Assembly: GCA_003213115.1 (NCBI GenBank) | Contig: QCNU01000001.1 | Coordinates: forward strand, 186,001 to 250,000 | Reading direction: 5' to 3' | Length of the DNA stretch: 64,000 bases | Source: Pelagibacteraceae bacterium AG-426-L23 | GTDB taxonomy: Bacteria; Pseudomonadota; Alphaproteobacteria; Pelagibacterales; Pelagibacteraceae | In this document: piece by piece, positions 39,932 to 50,607 of the stretch | Layout of the letters: each line of letters opens with the position of its first letter | Position numbering within the stretch: the stretch's first letter is position 1 | Translations under genes and position numbers: made by a program | Notes under the pieces: model-generated | What the model saw: only the letters and a program-made list of their open reading frames with translations | The model's database searches: none | Told to the model about the DNA's origin: nothing

Positions 39932-40717
39932 ATGGACCTGATGAAAGGAAAAAAAGGATTAATTATGGGCGTTGCAAATGAACGTTCCATAGCATGGGGT
40001 ATTTCTCAAAAACTTGCTGAAGCAGGGGCAGAGCTAGCGTTTACATACTTAGGAGATGCTTTAAAAAAAAGAGTTATTCCTTTAGCAGAAAAATTAAATT
40101 CAAAAATAACTTTTAGTTGTGACGTTGAAAAAAAGAATGAAGTTATTAAACTATTTGAAGATATAAAATCTCAATGGGGTGAGATAGACTTTGTTGTGCA
40201 CGCTGTAGCATTTTCCGATAAATCAGAATTGTCTGGTGAATATCTAAATACAACTAGAGAAAATTTTTTAAAAAGCATGCTAATCTCATGTTTTTCTTTT
40301 ACTGAAGTTTCAAAAGAAGCTTCAAAAATCATGAAAAAAGGTGGAAGTATGATAACTCTTACTTATGAATCGACAAAGGCTATTCCTAATTATAACGTTA
40401 TGGGTGTATGTAAATCAGCGCTTGAGGCAAGTGTAAAATACCTAGCTAGAGATTTAGGAGCTAAAGGAATAAGAGTAAATGCAATAAGTGCTGGCCCGAT
40501 AAAAACATTAGCTGCCTCAGCTATAGGGGATGCAAAATTTTTGTACAAATGGAATGAAAACCATTCCTTTTTAAAAAGAAATGTAGATATTCATGATGTA
40601 GGTAATTCTGCTTTATACTTACTAAGCGATCTTGCTGCTGGTGTCACAGGGGAAATTCATTATGTTGACGCTGGGTATAACAAAGTAGGAATGCCGGATC
40701 CTAAAAATATTTCTTAA
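39932..40717 (+). CDS. fabI: Enoyl-ACP reductase FabI (NADH)
   Basis: A 261-residue short-chain reductase completing each fatty-acid elongation cycle. The GVANERSIAWGIS cofactor segment and the catalytic Y-x6-K (YNVMGVCK) are present, with LRVNAISAGPI-type sequence (RVNAISAGPIKTLAAS) downstream. It starts 2 bases after fabB, completing the fabA-fabB-fabI cluster seen in many alphaproteobacteria, where irr is often the gene upstream of fabA. Confidence 0.96.
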   Translation: MDLMKGKKGLIMGVANERSIAWGISQKLAEAGAELAFTYLGDALKKRVIPLAEKLNSKITFSCDVEKKNEVIKLFEDIKSQWGEIDFVVHAVAFSDKSELSGEYLNTTRENFLKSMLISCFSFTEVSKEASKIMKKGGSMITLTYESTKAIPNYNVMGVCKSALEASVKYLARDLGAKGIRVNAISAGPIKTLAASAIGDAKFLYKWNENHSFLKRNVDIHDVGNSALYLLSDLAAGVTGEIHYVDAGYNKVGMPDPKNIS

Positions 40718-40795
40718 CTTGCAAAAATAACATTACTAAAATGTGTAAATAGTAAGTCTAAATATAACTAAAAAAAATTATAAATATCTTATCAA

Positions 40796-41311
40796 ATGAA
40801 AAAATTAAACGAAAAATTTAAAGAAAAATTAGATAACTTTTTCGACTGGGTCAAAGGAGCTGAATTGGTCGAACTTAAAACATGTAATGTTAGTGAGGAC
40901 CCAGTAAGACCGGAGTTAGATATTAAATTTAGGACTGAATATGGACGTAAAATTTATGGTGTTAAGTATAAAAAGGAAATTTGTGCAATTATGTGTTTTG
41001 GTTTTACAAATGAAATACCAAAAACAGTTGAAGAGCTAGATATGATGACTAAAGATGCTCACTTACAAAGTGCCTTGCGAGACCAAAAAGTGGGAAAAAT
41101 AGCTATTGCTTATACAGTTTGGTCTAAGAAAAAAGGGGGAGGAAAATTAATTGTAAAAGAAGTATTTAAAAAGATAAAAAAATCAAATCATCTTAATAGA
41201 TTGGTTACTTTATCTCCTCTAACCGAAATGGCTAGAAATTTTCATCTACATAATGGAGCCTTTGAGCTTCAAGTAAATGAAAAAACTCAAAATTTTGAAT
41301 ATAAAATCTAA
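40796..41311 (+). CDS. Small GNAT-like protein resembling the malonyl-CoA decarboxylase core
   Basis: A 171-residue protein with no signal peptide or membrane segment. Its second half resembles the C-terminal acyltransferase-fold domain of malonyl-CoA decarboxylase: a strand AIAYTVWSK, a glycine-rich turn GGGKLIVKEVF, then LVTLSPLTEM (compare the family's TLSPIPGF, with its catalytic Ser) and NFHLHNGAF (compare FHLxNGA, with its catalytic His). In the known enzymes these two motifs are far apart; here they are 9 residues apart, so it is a reduced form. It is 78 bases after fabI on the same strand. Function is inferred only; a general N-acetyltransferase is the alternative. Confidence 0.55.
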   Translation: MKKLNEKFKEKLDNFFDWVKGAELVELKTCNVSEDPVRPELDIKFRTEYGRKIYGVKYKKEICAIMCFGFTNEIPKTVEELDMMTKDAHLQSALRDQKVGKIAIAYTVWSKKKGGGKLIVKEVFKKIKKSNHLNRLVTLSPLTEMARNFHLHNGAFELQVNEKTQNFEYKI

Positions 41312-41314
41312 GAT

Positions 41315-43387
41315 TTAAGCCACTGCTTGTTTGATTGATAATTTAACTTTACCTCTATCAAAACCTACGACTTTGACTGAAACTTCGTCTCCTTCTTTGA
41401 CAACATCTCCTACTTTAGCAACTCTTTTAGCTGCAAGTTCTGAGATGTGAACCAAGCCATCCTGCTTACCTAAAAAGTTTACAAAAGCTCCAAATTCCAT
41501 AATCTTAACCACTTTACCTTTGTAAATTTTTCCCATCTCAGGTTTGGCGACCAAACTTTTAATAAACTCTAAAGCTTTATTTCTGGAAGCTTCGTCTGGT
41601 GCAGCAACAGTTACTTCTCCTGTATCTTTAACATCTACTTTTGCTCCAGAAGTTTCGACTATTTCTCTAATAGTTGCCCCTCCTTTGCCTATTACTGTTG
41701 CAATATCTTTTTTATCAACTTTTATAGTCTCCATTTTGGGAGTATGTTTTGAGAATTCTTTTCTTGATGATTTAATTGCTTTATTCATTTCAGTTAGAAT
41801 ATGCTCTCTTCCAGCCTTAGCTTGATTTAGAGCTTTTTCCATAATTTCAAAAGTAATGCCTGTAATTTTGATGTCCATTTGAAGAGATGTAATTCCATCT
41901 TTTGTTCCAGCTACTTTAAAATCCATATCTCCTAAATGATCCTCATCACCTAAGATATCTGAAAGCACTGAAAATTTTTCACCTTCTTTTATTAGCCCCA
42001 TCGCTATACCAGCAACTGGTTCTTTTATAGGTACGCCTGCATCCATTAAAGATAAAGAAGTTCCGCAAACTGTTGCCATTGAGGAAGAGCCATTGGACTC
42101 GGTAATTTCTGAAACAACTCTCAAAGTATAAGGAAAATTTTCCTTTAATGGTAATGAGGAATTTATCGCTCTCCAGGCCAATTTGCCATGTCCTATCTCT
42201 CTTCTGCCAGTTCCAATTCTACCACATTCTCCAACAGAAAAAGGAGGAAAATTATAATGTAACATAAAACTTGATCTTTGCATTCCTTCTAGGCTCTCTA
42301 ATCTTTGTTCATCATCGGTCATTCCTAGAGTTGTAACTACTAATGCCTGAGTTTCTCCTCTAGTAAATAAAGCAGAACCATGAGTCCTCGGCAGTACTCC
42401 AACTTCACATTTAATTTGTCTTACGTCAGCTAAACCTCTGCCATCAATTCTTTTCTTATCTTTTAATATTGCCGTTCTAACTATATCCTTTTCTAGCGAC
42501 TTTAATTGTGCCATAGCTTGACTTTCGGTCACCTTTTCATCTTCAGCAAACATTTCTTTAACTTGAGTTTCTATTTCAGAAATAGCTGTTGATCTCTTCT
42601 TTTTATCTATTTCTTTAAAAGCAGTTCTAAGATCACTTTCAAATTTATCAGTGATTTTCTTTTTAACATCTGAATGGTCAACTTCTTCCACTTCCCATTT
42701 AGGTTTGGCAGCTTTTTTAGCTAATTTTTCAATTGACTCGATTACTGGTACAAAGTTTTCGTGACCAAATTTTACAGCGTCTAACATTATTTTTTCTGAG
42801 AGACCTGAAGTTTCAGACTCAACCATTAATACTGCACCTTTAGTTCCTGCAACAACCAAATCTAATTCTGAGTCTTTTAATTCTTCAATAGATGGGTTTA
42901 ATAAAAATTTTCCATCTTTATATCCAACTCTACTAGCAGCAATAGGGCCTTGAAAAGGAAGTCCTGATATTGCTAAAGCAGCAGATGAGGCAATTATTGA
43001 TAAAATATCTGGTTGATTTTCACCATCATAAGATAGAACAGTTGGAAGAAGCTGAACTTCATTTAAAAAGCTTGAAGGAAATAGAGGCCTAATGGGTCTA
43101 TCTATAAGTCTTGAAATTAATGTTTCAGCTTCAGTAGGTCTTGCTTCTCTTTTAAAATAACCTCCAGGAATTTTTCCAGCTGCATAATATTTTTCTTGAT
43201 AATTTACAGATAAAGGAAAATAATCTTGCCCATCTTTCAATTTTTTTGCTCCAACCGCAGTTGCAATTACAACTGTTTCTCCACAAGTTGCAATAATAGC
43301 CCCGTCAGCCTGTCTAGCAATTCTTCCTGTTTCTAAAGTTATTTTTTTCCCATTTATTTTAATTTCTTCTTTATGAATTTTAAACAT
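41315..43387 (-). CDS. pnp: Polyribonucleotide nucleotidyltransferase
   Basis: PNPase, a 3'-5' phosphorolytic RNase of 690 residues with two RNase PH domains (about 1-230 and 300-540), KH ([14 protein letters not shown]) and S1 ([15 protein letters not shown]) domains at the C-terminus. Motifs such as [25 protein letters not shown] are unmistakable. Its start overlaps the rpsO stop (TAATG), the classical rpsO-pnp pair. It is convergent with the GNAT-like gene. Confidence 0.98.
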   Translation of the reverse strand: MFKIHKEEIKINGKKITLETGRIARQADGAIIATCGETVVIATAVGAKKLKDGQDYFPLSVNYQEKYYAAGKIPGGYFKREARPTEAETLISRLIDRPIRPLFPSSFLNEVQLLPTVLSYDGENQPDILSIIASSAALAISGLPFQGPIAASRVGYKDGKFLLNPSIEELKDSELDLVVAGTKGAVLMVESETSGLSEKIMLDAVKFGHENFVPVIESIEKLAKKAAKPKWEVEEVDHSDVKKKITDKFESDLRTAFKEIDKKKRSTAISEIETQVKEMFAEDEKVTESQAMAQLKSLEKDIVRTAILKDKKRIDGRGLADVRQIKCEVGVLPRTHGSALFTRGETQALVVTTLGMTDDEQRLESLEGMQRSSFMLHYNFPPFSVGECGRIGTGRREIGHGKLAWRAINSSLPLKENFPYTLRVVSEITESNGSSSMATVCGTSLSLMDAGVPIKEPVAGIAMGLIKEGEKFSVLSDILGDEDHLGDMDFKVAGTKDGITSLQMDIKITGITFEIMEKALNQAKAGREHILTEMNKAIKSSRKEFSKHTPKMETIKVDKKDIATVIGKGGATIREIVETSGAKVDVKDTGEVTVAAPDEASRNKALEFIKSLVAKPEMGKIYKGKVVKIMEFGAFVNFLGKQDGLVHISELAAKRVAKVGDVVKEGDEVSVKVVGFDRGKVKLSIKQAVA

Positions 43388-43647
43388 TATTTCCTTAAAT
43401 TTAATTGTTTTAAAACTTTATTGTATGACTCAGGATCTCTTCTTTTTAAATAAGTTAAAAGTTTTTTTCTTCTGTTTACTGATTTCTCTAATCCTAAAGT
43501 AGAATGTTTGTCTTTTTTAAATTTCTTAAAATGATCTGATAATCTGGCAATTTTTTTGCTTAATAATTCAATTTGAACTTCTGTGGAACCTACATCTTTT
43601 GCGTGAATAGCTAATGTACTAGTTGTATTTTTTTTCACTTGTTTCAT
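43387..43647 (-). CDS. rpsO: 30S ribosomal protein S15
   Basis: An 86-residue primary 16S rRNA-binding protein. [20 protein letters not shown] and [17 protein letters not shown] are the family motifs. The start lies 29 bases inside the end of rbfA; no later Met codon would keep the N-terminal helix. truB, commonly between rbfA and rpsO, is missing here. Confidence 0.96.
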   Translation of the reverse strand: MKQVKKNTTSTLAIHAKDVGSTEVQIELLSKKIARLSDHFKKFKKDKHSTLGLEKSVNRRKKLLTYLKRRDPESYNKVLKQLNLRK

Positions 43648-44017
43648 TTTTTTTATTTTTTTCTATTAATCTCTCAATTTTTTCAGCATATTCGAATGAG
43701 TTATCTTCAATAAATGAAAGTTTAGGAAGAAACTTAGTGTCAATTTTTTTTGACAATGCTTTTCTAACAAGATGTGAGAATTCAGTCAAGGTACTTACGG
43801 TTTTTCTCATTTCAACACCTCCTAAAGGAATTACATAGGTTCTTGCTGTTTTTAAGTCTGGTGTCATTCTCACCTCAGTAACAGTTATCATTTTAGTATC
43901 AAGCATAGGAATTTTTGCTTCATTTCTGATGAAAATTTCTCCAAGATTTTGTTTTATAAGTTCACCAACTCTTAACTGTCTTTGACTGTAAGCTTGATTT
44001 CGACTGTCTTTTTTCAT
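43619..44017 (-). CDS. rbfA: Ribosome-binding factor A
   Basis: A 132-residue single KH-like-domain factor for 30S maturation. SQRQLRVGELIKQNLGEIF opens the protein, and ITVTEVRMTPDLKTARTYVIPLG is the RbfA core. Its start codon overlaps the infB stop (TAATG). It continues the nusA-infB-rbfA-rpsO-pnp order. Confidence 0.93.
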   Translation of the reverse strand: MKKDSRNQAYSQRQLRVGELIKQNLGEIFIRNEAKIPMLDTKMITVTEVRMTPDLKTARTYVIPLGGVEMRKTVSTLTEFSHLVRKALSKKIDTKFLPKLSFIEDNSFEYAEKIERLIEKNKKNETSEKKYN

Positions 44018-46212
44018 TAAATTGTTCTTTGTATTTTTTTAGATTCATAAGACTCGATAATATCATTTTCTTTAAAATCAATAAAATCTTTTAAGCCTAT
44101 CCCACATTCTAAACCTGTTTTAACTTCTTTTACAGCATTCTTCTCTCTAAATATACTTGAAATTTCACCATCATAAACGACTACACCATCTCTTATAAGC
44201 CTAGCTTTTGATTTGTTTTTAATTTCTCCGTTAACAACTTTTGATCCAGCTATCCTGCCTGCATCCGAAACTTTAAAAATCTTTTGTACTTGAGCTGATC
44301 CATTTGAAACCTCTTTTATATCTGGTTCTAATAAACCTGAGAGACCTTTTTCTATAGACTCAAGTGCTTCATAAATTATATTAAAATACTTAATTTCTAT
44401 ATTTTGTTCTTCTGCTAACTTTTTTGCTTCTCTATTTGGTTTTACATTAAAGCCTATAAGCAAAGCATTGGATGCTTTAGCTAAAAGTACATCGCTTTCA
44501 TTGATCATTCCTATATCAGATAAAATAATATGCGCTTGAACTTCGTCGTGTTTAATTTTATTTATAGCCATTTTTAAAGCTTCGTTTGAGCCTTGTACAT
44601 CTGACTTTATAATTATATTTAGTTCATCTTTGCTAGATTTAGCCTCAAATAATTTTGTTTTATCTTTTGCTATTAAATTTTTATTTGGGTTGCTATCTAC
44701 CTTTTTAAAATCAACAATCTCTTTTGCTTTCTCTTCATTTTCGGTTACAAAAAATTCAGCGCCAGCAAATGCGGAACCGTTCATCCCTAATATTTCAATA
44801 GGCATTGATGGCGAGGCTTCTTCAACATTCTTTCCATCGTGATTAATCATAGCTCTTATTTTACCCCAAGTATTGCCACAAACAAAAAAGTCTCCTTTTT
44901 TTAATAAGCCGCTAGATATTAGAATTGTTGACACTGGACCTTTTCCTTTATCTATTTTTGACTCAAGTACCACCCCTGAAGCAGGCCCAACAAAAGAAGA
45001 TTTTAAATCTAATATTTCTGACTGAAGAAGTATAGTTTCTTTAAGTTTATCCAAATTTTCTTTTTTTTTAGCTGAAACTTCAACAAACAAAGTTTCTCCA
45101 CTTAATTCTTCAGCTATAAGCTCATGTTGCATCAAATCATTTTTTATCTTGCTTATATTTTTATTTGGTAAATCACATTTATTTATAGCTACAATGATTG
45201 GAACCTTTGCTGCTTTTGAGTGTTTTATAGCCTCAATAGTTTGTGGTTTAACTCCATCATCAGCAGCTACAACTAGTACAACAATGTCAGTAACTTTTGA
45301 ACCTCTAGCCCTCATTTCAGTGAAAGCAGCATGTCCAGGAGTATCAATAAAAGTAATAGTTTCTCCCTTGTCAGTTTTTACTTGATAAGCTCCTATATGT
45401 TGAGTTATACCGCCATGTTCACCAGAAACAACATCGGTATTTCTTAGTGAGTCTAACAAAGATGTTTTTCCATGATCAACATGTCCCATAATTGTAACTA
45501 CCGGAGGTCTTTTTTTCAAATTACCCTTAACAATATTTTTAATTTTGATAGTTTCTAATACTGGTTTTTCTTCAATAATTGCCTTATGACCGAATTCTTT
45601 AACTATATACTCAGCAGTATCTTTATCTATAACGTGATTAATTGTTGCTACAACCTTCATATTGAATAAAAACTTGATAATCTCGCTAGAACGTTCTGCC
45701 ATTCTATTTGATAACTCTTGAATAGAAATTTGTTCGGGGATTTTTACGTCTCTTATAACCTTTTTAAACTCTTTTTTTTCTTCAGGTTGTGGGTTATTTC
45801 TTTTCTCTTTTAAACGTGCTCTTTTTACTGAAGCTAAACTTCTTTGCTTAATTTCGATTTCTTCTACATTTAGAGCTCTTGATACTGTTAGTTTAAAATC
45901 TTTTTTTTCTACTGGTCCTCTTAACTTTAATTTATTTTTATTAGATTTTTTTTCATCCTTTTTTATAAAGGCTTTTGTTGCCTGTTGTTCGACAAATTTT
46001 CTTTCTAGGTTTCTTTTATGTGACTGGGCCTTACCCTCAAAATTATTTGAAGCAATTGGTTTTCCAGGATTTCTGAAGCCTCTGTGTGATTTTTTCTTTT
46101 CTATATAATAAGACTTTTTACTATCCTTCTTTTTAATTGAAGAAACATCAATTTTTTTGTTAAAATTACTAGATATAGTTAAGGTTTTTTTTTTATTTTT
46201 ATCTTCCTTCAT
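44017..46212 (-). CDS. infB: Translation initiation factor IF-2
   Basis: A 731-residue GTPase that brings initiator tRNA to the 30S subunit. A basic N-terminal region (1-160) precedes IF2_N and the G domain: GHVDHGKTSLLDSLR, DTPGHAAF, NKCD. The ATG at 46212, 4 bases after the nusA stop, is taken as the start; the frame is open 7 codons upstream. The length is on the short side because the N-terminal linker is reduced. Confidence 0.97.
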   Translation of the reverse strand: MKEDKNKKKTLTISSNFNKKIDVSSIKKKDSKKSYYIEKKKSHRGFRNPGKPIASNNFEGKAQSHKRNLERKFVEQQATKAFIKKDEKKSNKNKLKLRGPVEKKDFKLTVSRALNVEEIEIKQRSLASVKRARLKEKRNNPQPEEKKEFKKVIRDVKIPEQISIQELSNRMAERSSEIIKFLFNMKVVATINHVIDKDTAEYIVKEFGHKAIIEEKPVLETIKIKNIVKGNLKKRPPVVTIMGHVDHGKTSLLDSLRNTDVVSGEHGGITQHIGAYQVKTDKGETITFIDTPGHAAFTEMRARGSKVTDIVVLVVAADDGVKPQTIEAIKHSKAAKVPIIVAINKCDLPNKNISKIKNDLMQHELIAEELSGETLFVEVSAKKKENLDKLKETILLQSEILDLKSSFVGPASGVVLESKIDKGKGPVSTILISSGLLKKGDFFVCGNTWGKIRAMINHDGKNVEEASPSMPIEILGMNGSAFAGAEFFVTENEEKAKEIVDFKKVDSNPNKNLIAKDKTKLFEAKSSKDELNIIIKSDVQGSNEALKMAINKIKHDEVQAHIILSDIGMINESDVLLAKASNALLIGFNVKPNREAKKLAEEQNIEIKYFNIIYEALESIEKGLSGLLEPDIKEVSNGSAQVQKIFKVSDAGRIAGSKVVNGEIKNKSKARLIRDGVVVYDGEISSIFREKNAVKEVKTGLECGIGLKDFIDFKENDIIESYESKKIQRTI

Positions 46213-46216
46213 AAAA

Positions 46217-47770
46217 TTATGCTTTAAAAACAATCTCCCTTGCGTTCATAATTAATTGATCAGCCTCTTCTCTTGACAAAGAGAACTCCTCTAAATATCC
46301 TTCAATTCTAACTTTTTTGCCTTTTATCTCGTCAAATCCCCCAATTAGTTCATCTGAAGACAGATAGGCAAAGTCACTTAATTTTTTAATATTTCTTTGG
46401 CCAAGTAAAACAAGCATACCTTGAGTTATACCTTTTAAGTTTATGAGTGAGTCTTCAACTCCTAGTTCTTTAAGTTTTTTAGAAACTTCTTCTTTTTCTT
46501 TTATTAAATTTTCTTTTGATCTATTGATCAACTCCTCTGCTGTGCTCTCGTCTATTCCCTCTATTTTTGAAATATCCTCGACCTTAGATTGAGATATTTC
46601 GTCAATACTTTGAAAACCCTCTGAAACTAAAAGCTGTCCCAATGTTTCGTCTACTTCTAAATTTTTTATTAAGTTTTCTGTTTTGTCTTTAAATTCTACT
46701 TGCCTTCGTTCAGAATCTTCCTTTTCAGTTAAAATATCTATTTCAAAATTTGTTAATTTAGATGCCAACCTTACATTCTGACCTCTTCTACCTATAGCTT
46801 TACTCAAGTTTTCCTCTGATAAAATTACATCAATTCTTTTATTTTCTTGGTCAATTAAAACTTTTTGTATTTCTGCAGGCGATAAAGACTCTGAAATTAA
46901 AGTAGGAAGATCTTCAGTCCATTTTATTATATCAATTTTTTCTCCGTGAAGTTCATTTACTATAGTTTGAACTCTACTACCTCGCATACCCACACATGCT
47001 CCTACAGGATCTATAGAGCTGTCTTTAGAATAAACACATATTTTCGCTCTACTACCTGGGTCTCTTGCCACAGATTTAATTTCTATTGTTCCCTCATAAA
47101 TTTCTGGAACTTCTTGAAAAAAAAGTTTTGCTAAAAATTGTGGATGTGCTCTTGATAAAAAAATTTGGTGTCCTTTAATTTCTTTTTTTACTTCACTACA
47201 GTAAGCTTTGACCCTATCTCCTGTTTTGAGAATTTCTCTAGGTATTAATTCGTCTTTTTTTATAACTCCTTCAGCTCTTCCCAAATCTACGATTACATTC
47301 CCATATTCCATTCTTTTAATTATGCCGCTTAATATTTGACCCTGTTTGTCAATAAACTCCTCATATTGTCTATTCTTTTCCGCCTCTTTTACTCGAAAAC
47401 TTATTACCTGTTTAGCGCTTTGAGCTGCTATTCGTCCAAAATCTATTTGTGGCAGCTCTTCAAAAATTTTATCTCCAATTTTAAGTTCTTTTTTCTCTTT
47501 ATTTGTTTTTTTTGCTTCTGCTAAAGTAATTTGTTTGTTCGGATCTTCAACGCTCTCGGCTATTTCAAGAACTTTGTTTATTTTGATCTCTCCATTTTCT
47601 CTGTCAATATTTACTTCTATACTGTTATCATTACCAAACTTTGTTAATGCAGCTTTTTGAATTGCGCTTTCCATTGACTCGATAACAAGTTCTTTATCAA
47701 TAGATTTTTCATTTGCTACAGCCTCTACTATCCTTAAGAGCTCTAATTTGTCTAATCCTCTGTTTAACAT
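46217..47770 (-). CDS. nusA: Transcription termination/antitermination factor NusA
   Basis: A 517-residue RNA polymerase-binding factor: N-terminal domain (1-130), S1 (GIIKRMEYGNVIVDLGRAEG), two KH domains (GACVGMRGSRVQTI; AIGRRGQNVRLA) and helix-hairpin-helix acidic repeats at the C-terminus. The ATG at 47770 has an AAGGAA about 7 bases upstream. The frame extends to 47794 only via a TTG inside a terminator. rimP, normally directly upstream, is absent, and the leader holds an intrinsic terminator hairpin. Confidence 0.97.
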   Translation of the reverse strand: MLNRGLDKLELLRIVEAVANEKSIDKELVIESMESAIQKAALTKFGNDNSIEVNIDRENGEIKINKVLEIAESVEDPNKQITLAEAKKTNKEKKELKIGDKIFEELPQIDFGRIAAQSAKQVISFRVKEAEKNRQYEEFIDKQGQILSGIIKRMEYGNVIVDLGRAEGVIKKDELIPREILKTGDRVKAYCSEVKKEIKGHQIFLSRAHPQFLAKLFFQEVPEIYEGTIEIKSVARDPGSRAKICVYSKDSSIDPVGACVGMRGSRVQTIVNELHGEKIDIIKWTEDLPTLISESLSPAEIQKVLIDQENKRIDVILSEENLSKAIGRRGQNVRLASKLTNFEIDILTEKEDSERRQVEFKDKTENLIKNLEVDETLGQLLVSEGFQSIDEISQSKVEDISKIEGIDESTAEELINRSKENLIKEKEEVSKKLKELGVEDSLINLKGITQGMLVLLGQRNIKKLSDFAYLSSDELIGGFDEIKGKKVRIEGYLEEFSLSREEADQLIMNAREIVFKA

Positions 47771-47792
47771 ATTTTTCCTTTTTGTTTTTTCC

Positions 47793-47819
47793 AAAAAAAA
47801 ATGGGCAAAAGCCCATTTT
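47793..47819 (-). terminator. Intrinsic terminator after metK, in the nusA leader
   Basis: On the minus strand, AAAATGGGC-TTTT-GCCCAT is followed by a run of nine or more T: a stem of 6 G/C-containing pairs plus A/T pairs (47798-47806 with 47811-47819, four-base loop) and the T tract at 47801-47793. It lies about 54 bases after the metK stop and ends about 23 bases before the nusA ATG, so transcription of nusA must either start beyond the metK operon's terminator in very little space or read through it. Confidence 0.8.
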
Positions 47820-47872
47820 GTAAAATTAGCAATGTAGTTACTATTTAATAAATATTTATATGTTTTTCAAGG

Positions 47873-49033
47873 TTACAGTTTAAAAATACTTATTTTATCT
47901 GTTTTTTCCCAAGAAAATTGGCCGTTATTTTGAGGCTGTCTTCCAAAATGACCGTAAGCAGCAGTCGCCTCATATATTGGTTTATTTAATTGTAATAATT
48001 CCCTTATCCCTCTCGGAGACAAATCAAAGTTTTGTTCAATAACTTTTTTAACTTTTTCTATTTTCTCTACATCCTTATCGGCTAATTTTATATAAATAGA
48101 AAGTGGTTTTGAAACGCCTATAGCGTAGGCGAGTTGTATAAGACATTTATCTGAAACTCCTGCAGCCACAATATTTTTTGCAATATATCTACTCACATAT
48201 GCTGCGGATCTATCGACCTTGGTTGGGTCTTTTCCAGAAAATGCACCGCCTCCGTGTGGTGCAGCACCGCCATAAGTGTCTACAATTATTTTTCTCCCTG
48301 TTAGGCCAGTATCGCCATCCGGACCACCGATAATAAATTGTCCTGTTGGATTAATATAAATTTCTTTTTCATCTAAATCTTTAAGAAAGCTTTCAGGAAT
48401 AGATCTTTTTATATAAGGAATCAAAAGATCCTTTACTTGTTTCTGATTTATATCTTTTGAGTGTTGGGTAGAAATAACAATTGAGGTTACTTTTTTTGGT
48501 TTTTCGTTTTCATATAAAATAGTTACCTGACTTTTAGAGTCTGGTTCTATACCCTTTAAATGTCCTTTTTTTCTATCCTCTGCCATTAATCTCAAAATTT
48601 TGTGAGAAAAATGAATTGGAGCTGGCATCAAATCTTTTGTTTCGTCACATGCGTATCCAAACATTATACCTTGATCTCCTGCACCCTCATCTTTATTTCC
48701 TTTAGAATCTACTCCCATGGCTATATCTGTTGATTGTTCATGTAAATTGGTTTCTATATTTGCAGTTTTCCAACTAAATCCTTTTTGATCATAACCAATA
48801 TCTTTTATACAGTCTCTTACTTTTTCAATAATTTCTTCGTTACTAATTTTTGGACCTCTGGTCTCACCTGCAAGGACTACTTTATTAGTTGTTGCTAAAG
48901 TTTCACATGCAACTCTAGCAAAAGGCTCTTTGGATAAATAAGTGTCTACGACCATATCGGAAATTCGATCACAAACTTTGTCGGGATGACCTTCAGAAAC
49001 AGACTCGCTCGTAAATAAAAAGTTTTTACTCAT
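47873..49033 (-). CDS. metK: S-adenosylmethionine synthetase
   Basis: Makes SAM from methionine and ATP. The opening [20 protein letters not shown], the [12 protein letters not shown] segment and [19 protein letters not shown] are the family signatures, and the 386-residue length is normal. Its start overlaps the lnt stop (ATGA), so it is the last gene of the tsaB-fur-miaB-phoH-ybeY-lnt-metK run. No riboswitch upstream, since it starts within an operon. Confidence 0.98.
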   Translation of the reverse strand: MSKNFLFTSESVSEGHPDKVCDRISDMVVDTYLSKEPFARVACETLATTNKVVLAGETRGPKISNEEIIEKVRDCIKDIGYDQKGFSWKTANIETNLHEQSTDIAMGVDSKGNKDEGAGDQGIMFGYACDETKDLMPAPIHFSHKILRLMAEDRKKGHLKGIEPDSKSQVTILYENEKPKKVTSIVISTQHSKDINQKQVKDLLIPYIKRSIPESFLKDLDEKEIYINPTGQFIIGGPDGDTGLTGRKIIVDTYGGAAPHGGGAFSGKDPTKVDRSAAYVSRYIAKNIVAAGVSDKCLIQLAYAIGVSKPLSIYIKLADKDVEKIEKVKKVIEQNFDLSPRGIRELLQLNKPIYEATAAYGHFGRQPQNNGQFSWEKTDKISIFKL

Positions 49034-50607
49034 TTAAATCTATTTTTTAATGTTAAAAAGATGACTGTATATGTAAATAAAAGTAAAAAAAATATCAAAT
49101 CATTTTTATTTTTATAATTATTTTGAATTAACGGTATTTTTAATTCTATATTCCCAGATTCGTAGGGTTCTAGCCTTTTAATTGAAATGCCCTTATTGTT
49201 TATAAAAGCACTTATCCCCTTGTTTGCAGATCTTAAAAGATAAGTGTTACTCTCAATAGCTCTGTAGATTGCTTTCGTAAAATGTTGATAAGGTCCTATA
49301 GTGCCACCAAACCATCCATCTTCCGAAATATTAAGTATAAAGTTTACTTCATCATTTTTATTTTGAGTCATTTCAGGAAAAATTATTTCATAACATATCA
49401 AAGGTAAAACTTTATAATCATAAATAATTAAATTTTGTTGTTTATCTCCTTTTGAAAAAGAACTGTAACCCCTTGAAATTTTTTGTAAACCGAAGTTTTT
49501 AAAAAAATCCTCAAAGGGTAAAAATTCACCAAATGGGACAAGCTTTCTCTTATTATACTTATAAATAATTTCAAAGTTATTATTTACTGCAATTAAGCTA
49601 TTAAAATAAGTTTCTTTATCAGAATATTCATTTCTTAAATTAATGCCAAATATAACCGTATGGTTTTTAGAAAAATTTTTTTGAAAAATACTTTTGATTT
49701 GCTTCACTTCAGAATAACTATATCCGCCAAAAACTCCCTCCGGCCAAATAAACAAGGTTTTTTTATTTTTTTCTGGCTCGCTAAACTTAATTATTTTTAA
49801 AATTTGATTATTTAACTCACTTTGAGACAAATTATAATTCAAATCAAAATTAGGTGAAACTATTTTAATACTTGTTAAATTATTCTCATTTTTCTCTAAA
49901 TTATTAATAAATTTTGTGTTTTTATTTATTGAAAAAGAACCATAAATATAATTTGAGAAAAATAATAAGATTAAAAAGAAAAATATCGATAAGTTTAAGT
50001 TATTTTTTCTATATAATATTAATAGTGGACAACAAAAAATTGTTAAAGTAAGCAAGTTAAATGCAAACAGTCCTATTGGATTTAAAATTTGTAATATTTC
50101 AATAAACCATGACCAGCTATACGCCCATAAATTCCATGGAAAACCAGTGAATATTTTAGCTCTTAAATAGTCCAAAAAAGAGAATGATGCACAAAAAAGT
50201 AATATTGAAGGAAAGTTATTTTTTAAAAATGGTCCAGCAATTATAGTACTAACTCCATAAAACAAGCCTAAACATAATGGAATTAAAACTAATGATATAG
50301 GGATAAGATAATTTAAATCTGAGTCAAAAGTTAATGAATGAGAAATCCAGTATGTCCCTGACAGGAAAAAACCAACACCAAAAAAATAACCTACATAAAA
50401 TAGATTTATTAGATAAGGTTTTTTTCTATATGTACTTTTTGACTTTTTTTCCACATAAACAAGAATAGTAAACAAACTTGGAAAAATTAAAAAGTTTAAG
50501 AATGTAAAATTAAATGGTTGAAAAGTAAAAACAGTTAACATTCCTAAAAATAAGGGGAATAAAAAAACGAGACTAATTCTTTTATTGATTAAATTACTCA
50601 AAAACAT
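49030..50607 (-). CDS. lnt: Apolipoprotein N-acyltransferase
   Basis: Adds the third acyl chain to lipoproteins. A 525-residue protein with about six N-terminal membrane helices and a nitrilase-like domain. The catalytic Glu (WPEGVFGG), Lys ([12 protein letters not shown]) and Cys ([10 protein letters not shown]) are all visible, and the C-terminal helix (about 500-520) is present. It begins one base after ybeY. The many lipobox proteins in this window are possible substrates. Confidence 0.95.
   Translation of the reverse strand: MFLSNLINKRISLVFLFPLFLGMLTVFTFQPFNFTFLNFLIFPSLFTILVYVEKKSKSTYRKKPYLINLFYVGYFFGVGFFLSGTYWISHSLTFDSDLNYLIPISLVLIPLCLGLFYGVSTIIAGPFLKNNFPSILLFCASFSFLDYLRAKIFTGFPWNLWAYSWSWFIEILQILNPIGLFAFNLLTLTIFCCPLLILYRKNNLNLSIFFFLILLFFSNYIYGSFSINKNTKFINNLEKNENNLTSIKIVSPNFDLNYNLSQSELNNQILKIIKFSEPEKNKKTLFIWPEGVFGGYSYSEVKQIKSIFQKNFSKNHTVIFGINLRNEYSDKETYFNSLIAVNNNFEIIYKYNKRKLVPFGEFLPFEDFFKNFGLQKISRGYSSFSKGDKQQNLIIYDYKVLPLICYEIIFPEMTQNKNDEVNFILNISEDGWFGGTIGPYQHFTKAIYRAIESNTYLLRSANKGISAFINNKGISIKRLEPYESGNIELKIPLIQNNYKNKNDLIFFLLLFTYTVIFLTLKNRFK

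Noticed and set aside
40718-40795. Possible terminator or promoter between fabI and the GNAT-like gene
   Set aside because: The only stem (TTACT/AGTAA) has five pairs and a 12-base loop with no T run; no clear promoter boxes.
48900-49100. Riboswitch upstream of metK (SAM-binding type)
   Set aside because: metK starts inside the lnt stop codon, leaving no leader for a riboswitch.
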